From Rhodospirillales bacterium (GTDB lineage: Bacteria > Pseudomonadota > Alphaproteobacteria > JAREAF01): a stretch of 8,055 nt of DNA. This document shows positions 3,796 to 8,055 of the stretch, piece by piece. A model generated the notes under the pieces. That model saw only the letters and a list, made by a program, of their open reading frames with translations. It made no database searches and was not told the origin of the DNA. Within the stretch, counting starts at the first letter, position 1. Each line of letters starts with the position of its first letter. Both the position numbers and the translations under genes were made by a program. The stretch is from NCBI GenBank assembly GCA_029240475.1, contig JAREAF010000112.1, positions 1 through 8,055 of the forward strand, read 5' to 3'.

Positions 3796-5595
3796 ATGTC
3801 CGCCGAAGCCGAGACCGCCGCTCCCTACCGCGTGCTGGCGCGCAAATACCGTCCCGCCCGCTTCGAGGAGCTGATCGGGCAGGAGGCGATGGTGCGGACC
3901 TTGAGCAACGCCATCCGCACGGGCCGGCTTGCGCATGCCTTCATGCTGACCGGCGTGCGCGGGGTGGGCAAGACCACCACCGCCCGGATCATCGCCCGCG
4001 CGCTCAACTGCGTGGGTCCGGACGGCACCGGAGGGCCGACCGTCAGCCCCTGCGGCCAATGCCAGCACTGCACCGGCATCGCCGAGGACCGCCACGTCGA
4101 CGTCATCGAGATGGACGCGGCCAGCCGCACCAGCGTCGAGGACATCCGCGAGCTGATCGAGGGCGTGCGCTACCGCCCGGTGATGGCGCGCTACAAGGTC
4201 TATATCGTCGACGAAGTCCACATGCTCTCGCGCAGCGCCTTCAACGCGCTCCTGAAGACGCTCGAAGAGCCGCCGCAGCACGTGAAATTCATCTTCGCCA
4301 CGACCGAGATCCGCAAGGTGCCGGTCACGGTGCTATCGCGCTGCCAGCGCTTCGACCTGAGGCGCGTGGAGGCCGAGGTCCTGGCCGGTCACTTCTCCGC
4401 CATCGCCGGCAAGGAAGGCGTCGAGATCGAGCCGGCGGCCGCCGCCCTCATCGCGCGCGCGGCGGACGGGTCGGTGCGCGACGGGCTCTCGCTCCTGGAC
4501 CAGGCGATCGCGCTCGCCGATGGGCGGGTGAGCGAGGCGCAGGTGCGCGCCATGCTGGGCTTGGCCGACCGCACCCAGGCCTTCGACCTGTTCGAGGCGG
4601 CCATGCGCGGCGATGCGCCGGCCGCGCTCGCATCGTTCGCGGCGCTCTATGCGGCGGGCGCCGATCCGGCGCTGGTGCTGCAGGATTTGCTGGAACTGAC
4701 TCATTGGGTCACGCGGGTGAAGCTCGCCCCGTCGGCGGCGGCCGATCCGACCGTGCCGGAGGCCGAGCGCGTGCGCGGGCAGGCGCTGGCCGAGCGCCTC
4801 TCGATGCCGGTGCTGGCGCGCGCCTGGCAGATGCTGCTCAAGGGCCTGGCCGAGACGCAGACCGCGCCGCATCCGGGCCAGTCGGCCGAGATGGTGCTGG
4901 TGCGCCTGGCCTATGCCGCCGACCTGCCGAGCCCGGCCGATCTCGTGCGCAAGGCGGGCACGTCGCCTGCTCCCGCCGCGCCTGCAGGCGGCTCCGGCGA
5001 GCGCAGGACGGCGCGCGCGCCCGAGCCGGTGGCGAGCGCTCCGGTGGCGAGCGCGTCGCGCGCTCAGCCGGTCGCGGAGACCTCGAGCGGAAACCGGAGC
5101 ACGGCCCTGGCCCGCTCCGCCCCGCAGCCCGAAGCGCTGGCCGAACCGGCGGGGGCGGCCGAGCCTCTGCCGCAGCCGGACAGCTTCGCCGCGGTGGCCC
5201 AGCTCTTCGGAGAGAAGCGCGAGGCGATCCTGCACGCGCATATCCGCAACAACTTGCACCTCGTCCGCTTCGATGTCGGCCGCATCGAGGTGCGCCCGAC
5301 CGAGCATGCCCCGCCCAACCTCACCAACCGGATGGGCGAGCTCCTGACGAAGTGGACGGGCCGCAGATGGGTCGTGAGCGTTTCCCGGGATGAGGGCGCC
5401 CAGACGCTGAGCCAGGCGGCGGCGCGGGAGGCCGAGCGCATCTTGAGCGAGGCGGCCGCGCACCCCCTGGTCAAGGCGGCCCTGGAGACCTTCCCGGGAG
5501 CGGCGATCGAGGCGGTCCGGGACTTGGGGCCGGCGATGGCGCGCCCCGAAGCGGCGGAAGGCGAGCGCGACGAATTGAGCGGAGAGCACGCATGA
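3796..5595 (+). CDS. dnaX: DNA polymerase III subunit tau (clamp loader DnaX)
   Basis: ATPase subunit of the replicative clamp loader; it loads the beta clamp and, through the C-terminal tau part, links polymerase cores and helicase. From the ATG at 3796 the protein has 599 residues. The AAA+ module shows YRVLARKYRP (11-20), Walker A GVRGVGKTT (53-61), zinc-binding Cys72, Cys86, Cys89 and Cys92, Walker B VYIVDE (135-140), sensor-1 FATTEIRKVP (167-176) and the SRC motif (181-183). A collar domain follows to about 380. An Ala/Pro/Ser-rich linker (about 385-460) then leads to a tau-type C-terminal domain (about 461-580). The frame is open further upstream to 3640, but that part is the SRP RNA, and the conserved N-terminus begins just after this ATG. 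GGAG at 3789-3792 is only 3 nt from the ATG, an unusually short spacing. No A-rich slippery site for a programmed gamma frameshift is seen. It overlaps ybaB by ATGA. Confidence 0.97.
   Translation: MSAEAETAAPYRVLARKYRPARFEELIGQEAMVRTLSNAIRTGRLAHAFMLTGVRGVGKTTTARIIARALNCVGPDGTGGPTVSPCGQCQHCTGIAEDRHVDVIEMDAASRTSVEDIRELIEGVRYRPVMARYKVYIVDEVHMLSRSAFNALLKTLEEPPQHVKFIFATTEIRKVPVTVLSRCQRFDLRRVEAEVLAGHFSAIAGKEGVEIEPAAAALIARAADGSVRDGLSLLDQAIALADGRVSEAQVRAMLGLADRTQAFDLFEAAMRGDAPAALASFAALYAAGADPALVLQDLLELTHWVTRVKLAPSAAADPTVPEAERVRGQALAERLSMPVLARAWQMLLKGLAETQTAPHPGQSAEMVLVRLAYAADLPSPADLVRKAGTSPAPAAPAGGSGERRTARAPEPVASAPVASASRAQPVAETSSGNRSTALARSAPQPEALAEPAGAAEPLPQPDSFAAVAQLFGEKREAILHAHIRNNLHLVRFDVGRIEVRPTEHAPPNLTNRMGELLTKWTGRRWVVSVSRDEGAQTLSQAAAREAERILSEAAAHPLVKAALETFPGAAIEAVRDLGPAMARPEAAEGERDELSGEHA
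5026..5054 (+). repeat. Tandem 15-bp repeat in the dnaX linker
   Basis: Two adjacent copies of CCGGTGGCGAGCGC (5026-5039 and 5041-5054, unit 15 bp) encode PVASA twice in the disordered Ala/Pro linker of DnaX. The period is a multiple of three, so copy-number change would keep the frame. Probably a slippage product tolerated in a flexible linker. Confidence 0.75.
5581..5586 (+). promoter_or_regulatory. Ribosome binding site of ybaB inside the end of dnaX
   Basis: GGAGAG lies 5 nt before the ybaB ATG at 5592 and inside the last codons of dnaX. With the ATGA overlap it allows both fresh initiation and coupling to dnaX translation. Confidence 0.75.
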
Positions 5596-5915
5596 AAAAT
5601 CTCGGCCAGATGTTGAAACAGGCCCAGGCGATGCAGGCCCGCATGGCCGAGCTGCAGGCCCAGCTCGAGCAGGTGGAGATGAGCGGCGCCGCCGGCGGCG
5701 GCATGGTCTCGGTCACCGTCAACGGCAAGGGCGAGGCACGGCAGGTGAAGATCGATCCTTCCCTCGCCGACCCCGAGGAGATCGAGGTCCTCGAAGACCT
5801 GATCGTGGCCGCCTTCAACGACGCCAAATCCAAGGTCGAGGCGCATGTCAGCCAAGAGATGTCGAAGCTGACGGGCGGGCTCAATCTTCCGGGCGGCATG
5901 AAGCTGCCGTTCTGA
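5592..5915 (+). CDS. ybaB: YbaB/EbfC family nucleoid-associated DNA-binding protein
   Basis: Small dimeric protein that binds DNA and is associated with the nucleoid; its exact cellular role is unsettled, though conserved linkage to dnaX and recR suggests a part in replication or repair. The 107 residues match the family length. The N-terminal helix (about 1-30) is rich in Gln, Met and Leu (MLKQAQAMQARM) and would form the coiled arm of the dimer. A sheet region (33-60) has GGGMVSVTVNGKGEA, followed by IDPSLADPEEIEVLEDLI (53-70) and the helix AFNDAKSKVEAHV. The tail LPGGMKLPF is also a family hallmark. It starts in an ATGA overlap with dnaX, has a good GGAGAG site, and is followed after 4 nt by recR. 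It is complete and without oddities. Confidence 0.97.
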   Translation: MKNLGQMLKQAQAMQARMAELQAQLEQVEMSGAAGGGMVSVTVNGKGEARQVKIDPSLADPEEIEVLEDLIVAAFNDAKSKVEAHVSQEMSKLTGGLNLPGGMKLPF

Positions 5916-5919
5916 CGCC

Positions 5920-6513
5920 TTGACCGGCGGCGCACTCGAGCGGCTGATCCAGATCCTGGCGCGCCTGCCGGGCCTGGGCCCGCGCTCTGCGCGGCGCGCG
6001 GCCCTGCAGCTCGTCAAGAGGCGCGAGGTGGCGCTGTTGCCGCTCGTCCAAGCCCTGGAGGAGGTGGCGCGCACCGTCCGGCCCTGCCGCATCTGCGGCA
6101 ATCTCTCGGAGGCGGATCTCTGCGAGGTCTGCGCCGACCCCGAGCGCGATGCGAGCCAGATCTGCGTCGTCGAGGACGTTGAGGACCTGTGGGCGCTGGA
6201 GCGGGCCGGCGCATTCAAGGGCCGCTACCATGTGCTGGGCGGCACGCTTTCCGCGCTCGACGGCATCGGCCCCGACAAGCTCTCCATCGGCCCGCTCTTG
6301 TCCCGGCTGCGCCAGGGCGGCGTCAAGGAGGTGATCCTGGCGCTCGGCGCGACCGTCGACGGGCAGACCACGGCCCATTACGTCGCAGACCGGCTGGCCG
6401 AGCTTCCGATCGCGGTCACGCGCCTCGCGCACGGCGTTCCGGTCGGCGGCGAGCTGGACTACCTCGACGAAGGCACGCTCACCGCCGCCTTCAAGGCGCG
6501 GCGGAGCCTTTAG
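5920..6513 (+). CDS. recR: Recombination mediator protein RecR
   Basis: Works with RecO (and RecF) to load RecA onto SSB-covered single-stranded DNA at gaps during recombinational repair. The 197-residue protein has the standard family length. Visible parts: an N-terminal helix-hairpin-helix, LARLPGLGPRSARRAAL (13-29); a Cys4 zinc finger with Cys56, Cys59, Cys68 and Cys71; and a Toprim domain starting at ICVVEDVEDL (81-90) with YHVLGGTLSALDGIGP (103-118) and the EVILA segment. The C-terminus has HGVPVGGELDYLDEGTL, the usual RecR ending. The start is a TTG, chosen because it gives the expected short lead before the conserved LIQ-LARLPG; no ATG or GTG in frame fits. No clear Shine-Dalgarno is seen and only 4 nt separate it from the ybaB stop, so translation is probably coupled. 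Its 3' end overlaps the convergent membrane protein gene by 23 bp. Confidence 0.96.
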   Translation: MTGGALERLIQILARLPGLGPRSARRAALQLVKRREVALLPLVQALEEVARTVRPCRICGNLSEADLCEVCADPERDASQICVVEDVEDLWALERAGAFKGRYHVLGGTLSALDGIGPDKLSIGPLLSRLRQGGVKEVILALGATVDGQTTAHYVADRLAELPIAVTRLAHGVPVGGELDYLDEGTLTAAFKARRSL

Positions 6514-8041
6514 CCGGCTGCTCCAGCCGGTAGAGGATGAAGTTCCGCCGCTCCGCGAAGCGGACCCAGCCCTCCTCCTCGGGCTCGGGTCCCAGCGCGC
6601 GATGGACGTACCAGTCCCAGTCGGCGAACCAGCGCACGCCCTTCGACTTCAGATAGCCGGTCGCCCGCCCGGCATGGGCATGCGCTTCGGGATTGACCTT
6701 GCCGTCCATGTTCAGCACATGCGCCCGGAAGAAGCCGAGCGTGCCGGACTGGCCCGCCGCCACCCACTCCTCCGCCGGCACATGGGCGCGCACCAACTCG
6801 ACCTGGTCCCAGAACATGATAGTGCCGAAATAGGTGAGGCTGCCCTGCCAGGCGACGCGCGAGGCGGTCAGCACGGGGCTCGCCAGCAGCGGCAGCGCCA
6901 ATGCGAGCAGCGCGGCGCGGCGGAGCGGCAATCCCGCGACGAGCAGCGCCGGCCCGACGATGCCGATCAGGCTCAGCGGCGCCAGATACCGCGCATAGAA
7001 CCAGAAGGCGATGGAGGAGAAGCCGTACCAGAGCACCAGGCTCGCCATCGCCATGCCGAGTGCGATCGCGAACCGGTTCGAGCCCCCGGCCAGCGGCCGG
7101 AACCGCCGCGCCGAGGCGAGCGCGGCCACGCCCACCGCCGCGGCGCCCGCCAGAGGGATCCAGCTGGTCCCATCATCGAACTGCTGGGTCGGGGACAGCC
7201 AGGGCGCGAGCGTCTGGCCGAGCGCCCAGAGGATCCAGCGCCAGCGATAGGGATCCAGCGCCCAGAGCTGCTGCGCCTGGCCGCTGATCGGCATCGGCGA
7301 GCCGAAGGCGATCAGGTTGAAGGCCCACCAGGGCGAGGACACTAGGAACGCGATGCCGCCCAGCAGCGCCGCCCGCGCGAGCGCCCGCGCCGGTCCTCGG
7401 CGCCACGCCGCGATCAGCTCGACTCCGGCCAGGGCGACGGTGAGGAACACCGCGTCTATGCGGGTGAGGACCAGCAGACCCAGGAGCGCCCCGCACAGCG
7501 TAAGGCCGCTCCAGCGTTGCGGCAGCTCGCGCTGCCACAGCCGCCAGAGCAGCGCCGTCAGGAACAGCAGCAGCCCCGTCTCGAGCCCGTTGAAGTGGTT
7601 CAGCCAGAGCGGCAGCGCCGCCAGCGCGAGGACGGTGGCGAGGAGGCCCCGGAGCTGCCGCTCCCCGGTCTCGCCGGGGGCGGCGGCGGCAGCCACGCGC
7701 CCGAGGACCAGAGCCGTCCCGACGAAGGTCACCCAGCCGAACGCGGCTATCAGGCGCAAGGCCGGCAGCTCCGCTCCGCCGGCGACGGCGAAGGCGGCCG
7801 CTTGCAGGAAGGTGACCAGGGGCTGGAACCCGTTGGTCAGCCCGGAGCCCTCCAGCCGCGGCCCGTTCCCGTCGGCGATCTCTCGGGCGATCTGCAGGCT
7901 GTAATATCCGTCCTCGGTGAAGGGCGGGAGGATCAGGGCTGAATCCGGCCGCAAGGGCGCCGCGAGGGCCGCCGCGGCAAGCAGTACGGCCGCGGCCAGC
8001 AGCGCCCACCTCAACAAAATTCGGTCAAAATGGCGTAGCAT
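6491..8041 (-). CDS. Polytopic membrane protein, GT-C-like glycosyltransferase
   Basis: Probable inner-membrane glycosyltransferase that uses a lipid-linked sugar donor; acceptor and sugar cannot be told from sequence. The 516 residues show a basic start and first membrane segment (about 10-30). A periplasmic loop follows with FTEDGYYSLQIAREIADGNG (41-60) and LTNGFQPL (68-75), the acidic-loop pattern common in GT-C/PMT-like proteins, where the Glu-Asp pair is the likely catalytic or metal site. About nine or ten more hydrophobic segments run from 76 to 392, including NGLETG (151-156) and LTRID (192-196). A soluble C-terminal part of about 115 residues contains GTLGFFRAHVLNMDGKVN (433-450), also seen in this uncharacterised group. 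GGGAGG abuts the ATG at 8041, too close for normal initiation, so the true start could differ slightly, for example an in-frame TTG at codon 9 or 10. It converges on recR with overlapping 3' ends. The kdsB gene nearby is compatible with a role in LPS or other envelope glycans, but that is inference. Confidence 0.8.
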   Translation of the reverse strand: MLRHFDRILLRWALLAAAVLLAAAALAAPLRPDSALILPPFTEDGYYSLQIAREIADGNGPRLEGSGLTNGFQPLVTFLQAAAFAVAGGAELPALRLIAAFGWVTFVGTALVLGRVAAAAAPGETGERQLRGLLATVLALAALPLWLNHFNGLETGLLLFLTALLWRLWQRELPQRWSGLTLCGALLGLLVLTRIDAVFLTVALAGVELIAAWRRGPARALARAALLGGIAFLVSSPWWAFNLIAFGSPMPISGQAQQLWALDPYRWRWILWALGQTLAPWLSPTQQFDDGTSWIPLAGAAAVGVAALASARRFRPLAGGSNRFAIALGMAMASLVLWYGFSSIAFWFYARYLAPLSLIGIVGPALLVAGLPLRRAALLALALPLLASPVLTASRVAWQGSLTYFGTIMFWDQVELVRAHVPAEEWVAAGQSGTLGFFRAHVLNMDGKVNPEAHAHAGRATGYLKSKGVRWFADWDWYVHRALGPEPEEEGWVRFAERRNFILYRLEQPAKGSAAP

Positions 8042-8055
8042 CCTCCCGGCCGACG

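Noticed and set aside
4333..5589. 418-codon minus-strand frame opposite dnaX
   Set aside because: It is antisense to conserved DnaX domains, and its translation is Arg/Gly/His/Leu-rich without motifs.
7221..7267. Direct repeats GGATCCAGCGCC (7231-7242, 7251-7262) and AGCGCCCAGAG (7221-7231, 7257-7267) in the glycosyltransferase gene
   Set aside because: They encode a repeated Leu-Trp-Ala-Leu in a membrane-proximal segment and have no repeat-element structure; local duplication or codon similarity is enough.
1..8055. Search for mobile elements, CRISPR, tRNA, toxin-antitoxin or defence genes
   Set aside because: No transposase, integrase, regularly spaced repeats, tRNA cloverleaf or small paired genes were recognised; nearly the whole window is taken up by ordinary chromosomal genes.

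Overview
The window looks like a core chromosomal segment of a GC-rich Gram-negative bacterium, most likely an alphaproteobacterium and perhaps Rhodospirillales-like. The support is the very high GC content with long antisense shadow ORFs, a KDO (lipopolysaccharide core) gene, a stand-alone prephenate dehydratase with an alphaproteobacterial-looking ACT domain, and a small (4.5S-type) SRP RNA directly upstream of dnaX. The lineage is inferred from remembered family features, not from a search.

Layout: (1) 1-220 is a leader or intergenic stretch with no convincing gene, containing several palindromes and a weak candidate promoter. (2) kdsB (221-982, +) and pheA (979-1878, +) overlap by ATGA and form a two-gene unit. 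(3) nudC (1880-2785, -) converges on pheA with one base between the stop codons. (4) A 95-bp divergent spacer leads to a secreted protein of unknown function resembling DUF6134 (2881-3585, +), which has no Shine-Dalgarno and a -10-like element about 7 nt before its ATG, so it may be leaderless. (5) The SRP RNA gene ffs (about 3642-3738, +) has a good -10 box, with a hairpin at its -35 region and another just after its 3' end. (6) dnaX (3796-5595), ybaB (5592-5915) and recR (5920-6513) form a tight replication/recombination operon. (7) A polytopic GT-C-like membrane glycosyltransferase (6491-8041, -) overlaps recR tail-to-tail by 23 bp.

Functionally, kdsB activates KDO for LPS, pheA makes phenylpyruvate for phenylalanine, nudC hydrolyses NAD(H) and may remove NAD caps from RNA, ffs encodes the SRP RNA for co-translational membrane targeting, dnaX encodes the clamp-loader subunit, and ybaB-recR are its usual partners. 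The terminal membrane protein probably works in envelope glycan assembly, but its substrate cannot be read from the sequence.

I found no mobile element, CRISPR array, tRNA, toxin-antitoxin or defence system, and no convincing undescribed system. The points most worth a second look are the possible leaderless start of the DUF6134-like gene, the alternative 5' hairpin within the SRP RNA, the hairpin at the ffs promoter, and the gap-free convergent gene ends.
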